DNA of 64,000 nt, taken from Rotaria socialis. Its lineage: Eukaryota > Rotifera > Eurotatoria > Philodinida > Philodinidae. Shown piece by piece: positions 50,729-62,721 of the stretch (within the stretch, counting starts at the first letter, position 1; each line of letters opens with the position of its first letter). The stretch spans positions 103,564-167,563 of the forward strand of contig CAJNYU010001378.1 of the NCBI GenBank assembly GCA_905331475.1, read 5' to 3'. The notes beneath the pieces were generated by a model. It had not been told where the DNA came from, ran no database searches, and worked only from the letters and a program-made list of their open reading frames with translations. A program made the translations under genes and the position numbers.

Positions 50729-52522
50729 CTATCGCACATGTTCCCGGATCATGCTTAGATTTTTGGTGCAATCCGATAAAAGCTCATCATCTTTAGCGAG
50801 TTGCACTGCTTTCTGTAAATAATTAAGAGCTTGTTGAATGTTTCCAAATCCGAATTCGAATCGGCCGTAACTATTCAGCACGGTTGCTAGTTCATCATCG
50901 GATCCTTTTTGTTGAAGAGCCGCTTCAAAATATTGTCGAGCTAATTTAGACTTCGCATCTTTCCAATACAACATACCCATATTATAAAAAATGTGCAATT
51001 TAGAAGTGAGATTTTTGTGCGCGAAAAGCGGTCGTAGTCGTGCTGACTGATTGGGGTTCGATGCTGTTTCAAGTTTGACCGATTCCACTACTTTTAAATA
51101 TTCTAGCGCCTGCAAATATTCACCTTGATTTTCGGCTAACTTGGCCTGATGTACAAGGATGTCACAGCGAATTTTATCAGTAAGATTTTCATCCTTCAGC
51201 ATACGTTGATAAAAGTTACTTGCTTGAGCATGATCACCGAGCTCTTGCAAAATTGTACCGATGGTTAAGTAGGAACAGTCACGTCTTGCCTCCTCAATAT
51301 ACTCCAACAGGTCAGCATCCTTATCTGTGCATGATCGAAGCTTAATAAGCCAAACATTTGCTGGTGACTCTTCCACGTCTTCTATTTTCCAAACAAAACC
51401 TGTGAAAAATAGAACTTCACTGTCGTCAGAAATTTCACTAAGCTTCGTAACGTCTGCATATGGTCTGAGTAATTTTGTCGTGCTGAAATCGATGTGCATC
51501 TCAAATGTGACATTTTGATAATCACTTTGAATTGTTTCACCTCCTGAATACATTTTGGCGACCTCAGGGTCGGTGCTTGTTGAGAGCAGTCCGTTTAAGG
51601 CGATAACATGCCCTTTACTATCTTTCAATTGTTGTACAACACCCCTTTCAACTTTTTTCCCTCGAAACGTCTTCTTGATATTTTTGTTTTGATTTAATCT
51701 TTGCTCGTTTCCTGTCTCTTCTAATTGTTTATGTAGGTCGGCTAAATAGCAACCAAACCGATAAATGCGTTCAACATCCTCCATTCGAAAAGCTTTATTG
51801 ATGAGTCGAAAAACACCGGAGGTTTTAGTGTAATAGTGAATTGCTTTCTGTGGTGTATATTCCGTCGCCAATTTCCAAATTTTTTCCACTTGTGCAGGAT
51901 TACTTGCATAATCTTGACGTAAAATCTGCCACATATAACTAAAAGCATCTTTCTCATATTGACGTTTTACGAGTGCTTCAATTAAAGATTGAAATAGAAG
52001 GAATTGTAGAGATTCATTATTCAAATCACAAAACGATTTCTGTGCAGAAATAGGCTTGAAAGTGTCAAAATGCGGCACTTCGCCTATCATATTTTCTTGA
52101 TTGTCCTCTTGAGGTACAGTAGTTCGTGATGACTCTTCGGCTTGTAGTTCGTTAACAATTTTCTTGAAACTTTTCTTCAGAAGAGAATGAACACTTACAG
52201 TGTCTGGAAGTGGCGAAGACACGTATAGTTCACGTGGCAATATATGTAAGCTTCGAAACTCCGGACGCCGTTTAGCAATCTTGGTAATGGGATATGCTTC
52301 CTTCTCATTCTTGATACTTAAGATGAAAACTATACTTTTAATTACGAGCGGATTGGCAAGATAATCTATTAAATCCGCTGTTTTACTGAAGATACGTGAA
52401 TAAGCAAAGTTATTATAAAGATGCTTCTTCATGTGCTGCATAACATCAATCGAAACATATTGATCATGATACCAAATGCTCATTAAATTTGGATGAGTAA
52501 CCAAATGTTCCTTGCGAACCAT
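50729..52522 (-). CDS. ADP-ribosyltransferase/TPR protein, tandem copy A
   Basis: Single-exon 597 aa protein of the bdelloid ART-TPR type. The N-terminal about 270 residues match the layout of the 1-3416 gene (a ligand-like alpha/beta region, then YEKDAFSYMWQILRQDY). ART core: arginine motif KTFRGKKVERG near residue 289, STS motif LNGLLSTSTDPEVA near 312-325, and the catalytic region ISDDSEVLFFTGFVWKI near 367-383, which keeps the Glu but has Asp two residues before it instead of Glu/Gln. The C-terminal 190 residues form TPR-like helices (LGDHAQASNFYQRML; QGEYLQALEYLKVV; FGFGNIQQALNYLQKAV). Likely transfers ADP-ribose from NAD; target unknown. Its neighbour at 52.7 kb is on the same strand about 180 bp away. 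Confidence 0.82.
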   Translation of the reverse strand: MVRKEHLVTHPNLMSIWYHDQYVSIDVMQHMKKHLYNNFAYSRIFSKTADLIDYLANPLVIKSIVFILSIKNEKEAYPITKIAKRRPEFRSLHILPRELYVSSPLPDTVSVHSLLKKSFKKIVNELQAEESSRTTVPQEDNQENMIGEVPHFDTFKPISAQKSFCDLNNESLQFLLFQSLIEALVKRQYEKDAFSYMWQILRQDYASNPAQVEKIWKLATEYTPQKAIHYYTKTSGVFRLINKAFRMEDVERIYRFGCYLADLHKQLEETGNEQRLNQNKNIKKTFRGKKVERGVVQQLKDSKGHVIALNGLLSTSTDPEVAKMYSGGETIQSDYQNVTFEMHIDFSTTKLLRPYADVTKLSEISDDSEVLFFTGFVWKIEDVEESPANVWLIKLRSCTDKDADLLEYIEEARRDCSYLTIGTILQELGDHAQASNFYQRMLKDENLTDKIRCDILVHQAKLAENQGEYLQALEYLKVVESVKLETASNPNQSARLRPLFAHKNLTSKLHIFYNMGMLYWKDAKSKLARQYFEAALQQKGSDDELATVLNSYGRFEFGFGNIQQALNYLQKAVQLAKDDELLSDCTKNLSMIREHVR

Positions 52523-52703
52523 TTCAAGGTCAAATAATATTGAATATTCTACAGCGACTTTTCTAAAAAATAATAATAAAATAGTTTTTCAATTGATAGA
52601 TATCCATGTAGTAATTAATTTAATGGTTGAATCTACAAATCGAAAATTACAAAAAAGTATGAAGAAAAATCAAAATTAGTTTTCGAAAAGGAGCAAATCT
52701 CAA

Positions 52704-54722
52704 TTAAGTTTTCTTTAGATCATCAGAATACAGAATCTTGTCAATTTTTTCTTGATAAAACTGGCGCAGAGTCGCATCTGGCGCTATATCCTGTGCACGA
52801 CGATAATATTCAAGTGCTGTTTTCTGATTGCCTTGGGCATAGCTAATTTCTGCTATCTTTTTTAATGTATCGATCTTGCTGGGAGTAGATGACTGAGAAG
52901 TTGAGACGCAAGCAGTAGACTGAACTTTTTGTTCCATTTCTACAGCCGAATTATTGACGGGGAATGTCGTTGCTTTCTCAAAGAATTTCAATGCTTCTGT
53001 ATGATTATTCGTTTCAGCATACATCAAGCCCATGTTGTTGTAGATAGATCGCCGACTCGAATGATCTGATGGAAGTACCAGTAACAGATATTCATAATAG
53101 TTGTTTGCAGTATCAAATCGTTTAAAAGCAGTCAAATAATTTCCGAATGTCAACCATGTAAGATGACCACCGATCTCAGAGCGAAGTCGGTTCGTAATAC
53201 TATTCATGCTTCCATCAGCTAATTCGAGTTGAGCATGCCAGACACCACCGGGCCCTGGTTCCGTTGAAACTAGTCGAAACAGAGTGCCAAGACTAAAAAT
53301 GACTGTCTCTGGATCCAGACTGGGTACGGATGCTTGATCAGACAATTTGAGCTCGAAGAGAACTACACTAAGTTCATTATCGACTGCTTGACGACAAATA
53401 TCAACTATAGATTGAAACGAACGGGAAGCTAAAACAAAAGTTTGTATTGCAAGAAGACTATCAGAATTAGCTTGCAACATTTCTAAATCTTTCTTTGACA
53501 CAATTTGAGCTCGATAGACTGTGTCAGGCGTTGAATCGGTAGTTTTTGGTAAGGATGCAATCCGTTGATCGATTTCTTTCAAAGTTATTGCTGAATTTTG
53601 TAATGTAGTTGTACTGAAATCTTTAAAAAGATGATTGAGTTTAGTATTACCTTCGATTATATCAGCAAGTAAGTGACCATCCTTAATGTGAATGTTACTA
53701 TCAGTAATTGTAGTTGATTGTAATGGTAACTCTGATAGGATGCCACTAAACAGTTGAAAGCATAAGAAGTCTTTTTGGCGCTCGTTAAGCTTGCTGAGAA
53801 TATTTGACTCCAGTTTGAAAATATTCATTGTTGGTAAACGAAAACTAATCTGACGATGAAAACAAATATCTCTGATAAGTTGATCAAGTAGATCATCGTT
53901 AAGAACAAATATACCGCTCAATTTCGAATAACTTGAAATTGATTGGACTATTTTATTCGATTCCGGATCGATTACAATATAGACAGCATGAACAGGATCC
54001 AGTTCAACTATCGACTGTATATCTTGGAATTTTCCCATTGAAATAATCAGATAAACTGGAGTTGAGCTATTATTTTGAATTGATTGAATACATTTTTCAA
54101 TATCATCGAATTCAGTGATTTCAATTTTACTGCGAGACAGATGAAATGGTTGACGTGGCCCGATAAATAATATGACAATGCGAATTGTAATTAGATCATC
54201 TGTGACTGTATGTTCGATAGGAACTAATGCATCAACTTTACTCTTCTGCGACGATAATTGATTCAATAAGGTTTTGGATCTTGACCAACGTGAAGGGCGT
54301 TTCATAATGGTATTAATATCTTGTATCATACTGTCTTTTAGAAGATCAATGGATGATCCATTACCACCAATTTTTGGATATTCTTGTATCCAATCAGTCG
54401 ATTCTGCGTCATCAGATTGTTGATGTAAGTAAATTTTTTCAACGCATCTATGATTGTGTATTAATGGTACGACGAAATCGCCCAGTGCGATCGGTAGAAC
54501 AACATAAATTAATTTATCTTTAATGGATAATATTTTTGCAATAAAGACACATTCATCATCAAACGGTTCAACTTTGACATTGTCATATTTAGCCAATGTA
54601 TCCGGTGGCAGTTTTATATCAAGAGTCGCAATGAAAACATTGATATTTCGCTGAAAAGTCTTTTCTCGCAACAAAGAACCTAGAAAAAGTTGTTCATATG
54701 AGTAAAAAGTCGATTGCTTCAT
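52704..54722 (-). CDS. ADP-ribosyltransferase-like/TPR protein, tandem copy B, catalytic Glu missing
   Basis: The open frame reaches 54788 without an ATG; the first ATG is at 54722 (MKQSTFYSYEQLF), giving about 672 aa. The N-terminal half holds two related alpha/beta segments, then an ART-like region: arginine in DTVYRAQIV, the STS position read as VLASRS, and the ExE position read as PETVIF before SLGTLFRL. Aligned to EEEILF of the first ART gene, the catalytic Glu is Thr, so transferase activity is probably lost. TPR helices follow (FDTANNYYEYLL; NHTEALKFFEKA; NQKTALEYYRRAQDIAP). Upstream, 55221-54845 holds coding-looking pieces, including an ATG frame starting MLLLCRSTTDTSESLYTYKP with a GT donor, but I could not join them in phase. 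Confidence 0.78.
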   Translation of the reverse strand: MKQSTFYSYEQLFLGSLLREKTFQRNINVFIATLDIKLPPDTLAKYDNVKVEPFDDECVFIAKILSIKDKLIYVVLPIALGDFVVPLIHNHRCVEKIYLHQQSDDAESTDWIQEYPKIGGNGSSIDLLKDSMIQDINTIMKRPSRWSRSKTLLNQLSSQKSKVDALVPIEHTVTDDLITIRIVILFIGPRQPFHLSRSKIEITEFDDIEKCIQSIQNNSSTPVYLIISMGKFQDIQSIVELDPVHAVYIVIDPESNKIVQSISSYSKLSGIFVLNDDLLDQLIRDICFHRQISFRLPTMNIFKLESNILSKLNERQKDFLCFQLFSGILSELPLQSTTITDSNIHIKDGHLLADIIEGNTKLNHLFKDFSTTTLQNSAITLKEIDQRIASLPKTTDSTPDTVYRAQIVSKKDLEMLQANSDSLLAIQTFVLASRSFQSIVDICRQAVDNELSVVLFELKLSDQASVPSLDPETVIFSLGTLFRLVSTEPGPGGVWHAQLELADGSMNSITNRLRSEIGGHLTWLTFGNYLTAFKRFDTANNYYEYLLLVLPSDHSSRRSIYNNMGLMYAETNNHTEALKFFEKATTFPVNNSAVEMEQKVQSTACVSTSQSSTPSKIDTLKKIAEISYAQGNQKTALEYYRRAQDIAPDATLRQFYQEKIDKILYSDDLKKT

Positions 54723-54844
54723 AGACGGATCGGTACTAAGCAATTTGTATTCAGACTCTATCTTACAATTCGTCAATATATAAAATTTTCAAAGAATACC
54801 GATTTCTGAAGCTCCCGTTAAAAGAAAAACAATATTTTACACTG

Positions 54845-55221
54845 ACTTGTATCGACAAAATTTCCATCAACACATTCGAGTCTAAGATCGAGGAGATCAT
54901 TGCAACAAGGCGACGCAGATTCCACAACAATCCGCTTAATTGGAGTTTGATACTAAGGAAACAGAATTTTTAGGAATGATTGAAACTATTATTTGTGCAC
55001 AGTTAATCTTACTTTGACAAGTTTTACGTGCTCTGTTGATCGTGTCTCGGGATCCGGACTAGATTTGGTCGACGTGGCTAATAAAAGCAAAAAATTGTAG
55101 AATTAAATCACAAAGACTTTTACATGGTTTTGACGGATTTACCTGATCTTGTCGAAGAAATCGGTTTGTAAGTATAAAGAGATTCAGAAGTATCAGTTGT
55201 CGACCTACACAAAAGTAACAT
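54845..55221 (-). other. Possible degraded or unresolved 5' exons upstream of the ART-like gene
   Basis: Three coding-looking stretches with splice-like ends: 55221-55143, 55077-55012 and about 54955-54845. The first two join in phase 1 (STRSATSTKSSPDPE). The third is open as YQTPIKRIVVESASPCCND but does not join the second in phase. They may be alternative or decayed upstream exons, or a separate short gene remnant. Confidence 0.3.
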
Positions 55222-58200
55222 TGTATGAAATGATTACAGATTTTTGAAGAGTTTCTGAGACTAGTATATCTGGGGGTTTCAGCGTTTCTTGAGGATCTGA
55301 GGCTTTGGATTCTATAGGCTCGGATATCAAGTAGAATGTTACAGTACGAAACAGAGAATTCGTTTTTGTAATAGAAACAAAATTTTATGTTCTTGATTGA
55401 ACAAAATTTCGATACACAGGTTGGGTTTGCTAAAGGCTGGTGGAAATAAGTTATCTTTCATGCGGGTATAGGGAGGTCTTAGTCAAAGGAAAGTAAAATA
55501 GTGCTGCTAGAGAATAGTTCGGTCATCTTTTCATATTCTGTTGAGGTTGTCGGAGAAAAATCTGAGAAATAGGTGAAAAGGCTGAGTTTCAGTCGATATG
55601 CAGATTCATCTAAGTTTTGTATCTTGATTAGACCACATGAGCATATAATCAAACTATTGAAGCTATGGACAGCCATGCCAAGTAATATGACAGGATATTG
55701 GTACTGATTGTCGAGATTGGTGAAACCACGTCATTTTGACTTCTAACATTGGAACAAAGTACGTGCAAGTTTCTGCATTTATGACATACGGATACATGTG
55801 CAAAACTAAGTAGTAATATTCAGAATAGAGATCGTTATGGAGGCAGCTTAGATAGAGTTTCTTTGGGCGACATTTTCATTAAGAATAAAAATGAAAGCCC
55901 ACAAAGACAAGAGATTCAGAACGTTGGGAAAATGCTGAGTGTAAGGGTTTTTGTACGTAAAAGAATCTGAAAAGTATATTTCAGATTACGGTCGAGTCTT
56001 AGGTTGGGAAATCTAATGAGAATCGTATTAAAAAATTGTCGCTGTCACAGGCTTGGGTGGCTTAGAATATGAGGAGCCACAACGATCTCTATTCAGAATA
56101 TTGAAACTGTAGGTTTGCTGCATACGTCAACACAATAGTGATGCAGATCGTTTAAATGAATCATTGAGAAGCATTCGGACAGATCTTCAGTTGTATTTGC
56201 AGTTGTAAAAGCACCATCTATGAAAAAAACGATAAGTACTATGAAAGAAAGTAATTACTTTATTTGCTTTTTACATTTTTTCTTTCTACAAGCGATATAT
56301 TAAGTATAAGTTGCGCATAAATAAACGAATATATTCAGCCACCAGGATTTATTTTCATCGCTGACTTCAATGTTTTAGTTATAGTTTTAAATATCTATTA
56401 GCAAAGTAATAATATTTTTTATCAAAATTCTATAAACTAACGAAATAATTTTACAATTATTTGTATTATTTGAAATTGATTCTAGTATGAAGGCAGTTGC
56501 CTATATGCATTCAAAGTATGATCGAATAAAAAAGGCAAAATGAACTTACAAGCTAGAAAAAACGCTTGAAAAAATACGAGTTTGCTGATTGGAATTTGTC
56601 AATCATAAGCGAAATAGGTGTATACTTTACCGTCATTAGTAAATGTTGGTAAGGAAAGAAAACTATGAAACTCAATTTGCCTATTGGTAGTTACCAAAGC
56701 AGCTACTATCATTATGTAAAAAGAGCGCTTTTTTAATTTTTGACGATATTTTCTGTTTTATAATAAGCAAAAGGAATTTTTCATGTTTCAACAACTTGTT
56801 GATGTTTATCAAAACAACATTCACCACATAATGACCTTGAATAAACGCAGAGATTTCAAGAAATTCAGACCCAAGCGAACACTTTGAAAGATTGCTATAT
56901 GCGCTTTTACTAGATTCTAATTCTTGGTCATTTCTAATGCGATTGAAATATAGAAAAAACTATGAAAGAAAATGCTGTTTTTTATCGTAAAATTGGTCGA
57001 CGACACATTTTCTCCATTTACTTACCGTCGCAGCCAATACTCTCGCATCTACATCACGAAAGAAAAAGTACGTGTACACGACGCCGTTTACAGGTATCCT
57101 ACGCAGGAGTAAAAGAAAAAGAAAATACGCATATTCTGTGTTTGGTCTGCGCTCACGGTTATTCTTGTTTTTTTGTTGCCGGTATTTTTTTTTTCTAGTC
57201 AAGCTTTTTTTTATTGTCGAAATTTCTTACCGTGTTTCAAGGACGCACAAAAAAATGCAGTTAAGGAAAAAGGAAAAAAACCCACATTTAATATAAATTT
57301 CCCGCTTCTTTTTATGTTGACCAAGATTATTACGCATGCATCAAGACGAAGATATTGTAAACATGTTCATTATTGATTGAATATTTCATTAACAAAACCA
57401 CGAATAAAATCTTGAATTTAAGTTTAATTTTCTCTTGAATGAAACAAATTGTAATGCAAATTGAAGAATGAGTGAGTGCCAAGGCTGCAATCTGTAGTTT
57501 TTTTCTTCTCGATATCAATAAAAACCAGTACAGATACGACTAGTTCCGTTTGTTTTTTATTTTCTGAATATTATTTTGATAAGTGCGAATAATCAGTAGA
57601 CAATCATAGCCATTTGATTTTTTTTAAAGTCAGGCCATATACGGATTATTATCTCTAAGTGTTTTTCTATAAGACTCTTCTGCTGATCTATTGAGATAGT
57701 CTGCGAGTAGCATTTGAAGTCGATGAAATTAATAATTGAGATCAAATAAAAATTGTTTGCATAAACAAAGCTGAGAAAGCCGAATTTACAGTAGATTAAT
57801 AAGATTTCAAAAGTTAGAACTAAGTCCATTTGTTTCTGATAAATAGCCGGCACTACACTATAAAATAAGTGTTTGATAAATTTGACAAGAAAATCTTTTA
57901 CGATTTGTCGATATTTGTAATATTATCACGATGCATTTTAGCTTATTCAATTTTGAAAACATATACTCTTTTCATGAAATTCCACTATTCCCAGCATTAT
58001 TCGTACCAAAGCTCAATGAGATATATGGTACATATTGTGCTAAAAACCTAAATTAAAAAAACAAGCCACTAGCTCAAAGAAAGAATATTAGTAGGGAGTA
58101 ACATGTTGATTTTTGAAATGACTAAGTCAAACTAAATTCAATCAGGATCTAGACTTTGTTACTTCTTTTCATCGCTAGTCTACGAGAAACTAAAGTTGAA

Positions 58201-59601
58201 GTGAGTATTTAACTTCTAAGACACAGTTAACTATCCTGGTCATTTTTTGATCGAACATAAAACTACTCTCAGTTTAAGTAAACATTAAAATATGACTATT
58301 TTAGATTCTGATTACACTATATAATATACGAGAGAGCGTTTCAATTCAAAACAGTAATTGTCGGCTGCATATGAAATTAATTTGAGATTTTCAAAAATAT
58401 ACACGGAGCAAACAAGTTATAATAAAATTCAATCGATTCTTTCAACTAAAAATACCATGTCAGATGAAAAAAACTGATGAGAAATGTAAAAACTCAACAG
58501 GCAAAGAACTGATCTTAAAGTGGAACAGAAAAAAAATTTTCTTCCAATTTTTGCATAAAATATGTATATGAAAAATTAAAAATCTATTGTAAAAGCATCA
58601 GTAGGAGAATTTTCAGAAGTCTTGAAATTCTCCGTAATACATCGAATGAAGTGATCCAACTTGACTTTGTTTATTTTAAATTTACTGATAATAAAACTTC
58701 AAATTCGAATCGCTGTCGCACCATCAAGATTACCAAATAAGTTAGATCTTAATTCAATTATAATATATTCAATAATTTTTTTCTTTTGTTACCATTTGTA
58801 TGAGTTTCTGACTCAAAGTATATGTTAGTGAAGAAGATTTTAACGGACGAGACATCTAAAAAAATGTCAATTCCTACATGTAAATTTATCAGATTAATTC
58901 TTTTGACAAACGAATATCGAATATTGACCTATAATTGCTACAGGACTCGATTAACTTAAGTTTTGATTTCTTTCTCCGGTTTGTCGGCGAAAATCTAATT
59001 CATCAATAGTTACGAATCGTGAAAGTGTCAATGTTTTTTCTATTTATGCTAGCAGCCACATTCAGAACTGATGCTGTTAACAGCTGAGATGATTGGAAAG
59101 TGAAATATTGAACATAGAATCGATTGTATATGATCCGGATTATTTTCGGTGACCGCATTTATTCGGTGAATGGCGACTATTCTACTTCATTTCGTTCTAG
59201 CTCGACGAATTCAAACGAAAATATTTGAGAAGCTGAAGAATGCGGGGAAAATCCTATTTATTTTAAAAATATTTACAATTTTAGTCGTCTGCTTCATTCC
59301 CGTTTGCCATGCCAGAACTTATGATAAAGAAAATGTTTGAATGTAAGCAACCACTTGAAAAAGGAACATAAAAAACGAACCTGAGAGAAAGTGGCCGTAA
59401 AAATGTGTGGAAATATTTTATCTGTTTTTTTTCTCGTTGTCCATTATTCGTATGTGTCGGTAAAAAATAAAAATAGGGAAACAGTGAAACAGAAATAAAA
59501 TAAAATTTTTTAAATTGTTGGCAACAACAGCCAGGTAAGACTTCATCATACACGGAAAGAAAATCGCTCCAGAATTTTATTGAACGCTTTCTTCCGCCAA
59601 C
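55222..59601. other. Long AT-rich region, no gene supported
   Basis: Only short ORFs without motifs. A 22 bp inverted pair with one mismatch lies at 55817-55838 and 56089-56110 (AATATTCAGAATAGAGATCG on one side). No other structure identified. Confidence 0.4.
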
Positions 59602-61399
59602 TATGACAGATCATACACCCATGGATTCCAGTGAGTCATATTTCGTATTAATCACGATACTAAATTTTTTTTGTAGACTTAAATGATGAGAATATTGATC
59701 AATGTCTATCACGATCAGAAAGCACTGATGCGGTTGGTCAACCGTGCACGAACGAATACCCAACGTCTATAACAGGTAGTATCACGGTAGATAATATTAT
59801 TGTACTCTACAATAATTATCTCAATCATCGAATTCTATAGATGTAGATGTTGGAGAATTTATTGTGGCAATAGACGGAATTTTGGAGATAATTAAAGATG
59901 GTAACAGACTAAGTATAAGTTCAAAGGGACACTTACAAACTGATGTTGATGAAAGCAGCACCGCAGAGGAAGAAACTATTATCAGTGGTGATCAATATCA
60001 ACTGTCTGCTGAGCCATTGCTATCCCTGCCAGATACGAAAGAGAAATCTTGCATAATGCATATAAGTGATTATATAATCCTGGTTTGTATGTTGAAGATC
60101 CAGCACAAGACCCAACTGAGTTCTGTAACTACGGTCAATAATCAACAAAAACTTCAAAAAAATCGATACATTATGATAAGTTATAAACATGGCACATGCG
60201 ACGAGATCAGTGAGAAAATTGATACGATTCTTCAGGTAACAGATAACTAATTTATAAATATGCAATCCAATGTTTTATCGAACAGGACGAAGGATACAGG
60301 GTATGGCGAGACCCTCGATGTTTACATGGTAGCATAATAGGTAGTATGGCGAAGGCATTTGAAAATTCTTCTATTGTTCTTCTGCTCACAAATCACGAAT
60401 ACCAAGACAGCCATTATTGCATGATGGGTAAATCAAAATCACTTGACTATTTTATTCGTTCTAACTAATGAGTGAATCTATTTAGAAGCTAAGTATGCTG
60501 TGAAAAACAAAATCCTTTACATTCCTTGTCATATGGAAAAAGATTTCAAACCGAGTAGTGACTTGGCAATGATTGAAACTGATAGAAAATATATAGAGTT
60601 TTTCCCCGGAAAAAGATTTTGATACATCATTGCGTGATCTATTGGCAGAAATTGAAAGCATGAATGAAATAGAAAATCAAACAGCAAATAGTAAAAGCTG
60701 TTTGTTCTTTTGTAGAATCATATTTGAAATTTTTTTCTAAATATAGCTCCGGCGTCTTCAACTGAAACAAATATCAATTCGCTCAATACAATAATGGGCA
60801 GTGCTACGACAAATGATAACACGCTCGATATGGGTGATCGTATTAATAAAATAATTTCCGATTATAAAAAAGCAATCCAGAAGAACCATCTTCAATTGAG
60901 ACATCTCACAACGAATGAATTATCTAAACTGATGGAGCGACTTTGCCAAGAGATTTCTCCTGATACTTTAGAACTATTCCGAAACGAACATTTCAATGAT
61001 GACAACAATACTGCTGATAATACTACTCAAGAGTTAGAGAAATTCTACGAATGGATGCCGAAATATCTTACAGAACAAGATCTCAAATTAGAAGTCATTA
61101 TTCGCTCTAAACAAGAGCAACAGCAAAATCTTTCAGTAGTTACACAAGCTCTTCTTAATCAAAACGAACAAATATTTCAGCAGATACAAGCACAGCCACA
61201 ACAGTTAACACAGATGTTGACATGGCAACAACAGCAACAAGCTAATAATCAAAATGCACAATCGATAAATAATTTTAATCAAAATAGCCCACAAATTGAC
61301 CAATCAGACAAGCAAAAAGATTACTTTGATACATTGGTTAAACTAGCCAGCACTACTATACTACTATGGACGATGGTAGCACTTGTAAAAAGATCTTAA
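59602..61399 (+). CDS. TIR-domain protein with C-terminal membrane anchor, one frameshift
   Basis: Six exons: 59602-59629, 59677-59775, 59841-60235, 60286-60427, 60486-60690, 60747-61399; GT-AG ends, phases consistent except one extra base in exon 5. Domain order: a short acidic N-terminal region; a TIR domain near residues 135-230 (NRYIMISYKHG; DEGYRVWRDPRCLHGS; SMAKAFENSSIVLLLTNHEY; CMMEAKYAVKNKILYIPCHME); a linker; helices with Gln-rich coils (QQQQQ); and a final hydrophobic segment (LASTTILLWTMVALV), suggesting a tail anchor. The Glu in CMMEAKYA fits the catalytic Glu of NAD-cleaving TIRs such as SARM1. The run TTTTTCCCC near 60600-60608 appears to carry one base too many, ending the frame at TGA right after the TIR domain. 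With the shift repaired the protein would be about 506 aa. Decayed gene, truncated product or sequence error. Confidence 0.72.
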
Positions 61400-62166
61400 A
61401 TTTTTACCTGTTCCACTTTAATTGAATCTTTGATTTGCACTAACTGTAGTCTATTTTTTAACATATCAAACAAACTCTTGTAATTCAATGTCCTCTCCGG
61501 TTTTGTATTTGCGCTAGAGCAATAAACATAAGTACACTGATCGAATTGCTCAGTACAATTACATAGATGGTTGATCTAAAACATAGGTGGATATTCCACG
61601 TTGAATATGTATCCTTCGAAGCGACTATAACTCGCTGTATTTTCCTAAGAAAAGGATCATTTACTGAATTTGTATTGAGCTGATGCGTTAATGCATTTTT
61701 CTTTCTATTACACCCACAGCCTGCGTTACAAGTTCATTCTTATTGTGACATAATTTCGCTAAAAAAATTTAATAAACGAAAACTATTATTTCATGAATTA
61801 ATCAGCAGTGAGCGTTTGGATATGATTATGAGTATTGATATATATTTTTTTTATCCTCACCGAATGACACATTCGTTTGAATACGGTCTAAAATGTCCTT
61901 GAAAAAAAATGTCCCTGGTTAAAATATCCCTTATTCTTTATTTTTAGTTGTTGAACTGTGTTAGTGAAATATAGATGATGCCTTAAAGAAAGAAATATAT
62001 CGGCGCATATTTTAATTGTCTATTGAAGAGGATACGACTACCGTATAAATAATTCAATAAAGACAAGAGAATATATCGTTTAAATGGGTGAAAATATGGA
62101 GACCCAGCCACTTTTTGAAAAAGGGTTTTTTTTCGATCTTTTTTCAGTCGAAATTTCCGGTATGCT
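61400..62166. other. Intergenic, no gene supported
   Basis: AT-rich 3' flank of the TIR gene. Nothing recognised. Confidence 0.4.
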
Positions 62167-62704
62167 GTAGAAAACACTTTTGATGAAAAAAAATGGGTAC
62201 TTGTATCCGAAATTGTGGGAGATCCAGAGTATTTTTTCGGAACGTCTCAGCTTTCTCATGCACACTCAACCGTGAAAGTGCGAGAGTCTCAGAAAAGTTT
62301 CTACAGAGTCTATTTTGTAGAACATTTTATGCTGGTCATTTTGGTAAAAACACTTTCATTTTTCGTCGAAAAATAACGGAGATACAGTCAAAATACTAAA
62401 AGCCCTAAAAATTGGACAAGCTCTCAATATATTGCTTTGGTGTTTTCAGAGTGTTGATACATTTTAGGGCTTTTAGTATTTTGACTGTATCTCCGTTATT
62501 GTTCGACGAAAAATGAAAGTGATTTTACCAAAATGACCAGCATAAAATGTTCTACAAAATAGACTCTGTAAAAAATTTTCTGAGACTCGCACTTTCACGG
62601 TTGAGTGCGCATGAGAAAGCTTAGACGTTCCTAAAGAATACTCTGGATCTCCCACAATTTCGGATACAAGTATCCATTTTTTTTCATCGAAAGTGTTTTC
62701 TACG
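62167..62704. mobile_element. 0.54 kb inverted repeat (foldback/MITE-like)
   Basis: Left arm 62167-62410 and right arm 62462-62704 are inverted copies of about 243 bp, roughly 90% identical, ending in GTAGAAAACAC at the outside and TTTTAGGGCTTTTAGTATTT at the inside, with a 51 bp spacer. Small ORFs on both strands mirror each other and are not genes. Confidence 0.75.
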
Positions 62705-62721
62705 AGGTGGAAATAGCAGAC

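Noticed and set aside
57593..59553. Several 60-90 codon ORFs
   Set aside because: Random-looking hydrophobic or basic translations in AT-rich DNA; no motifs.
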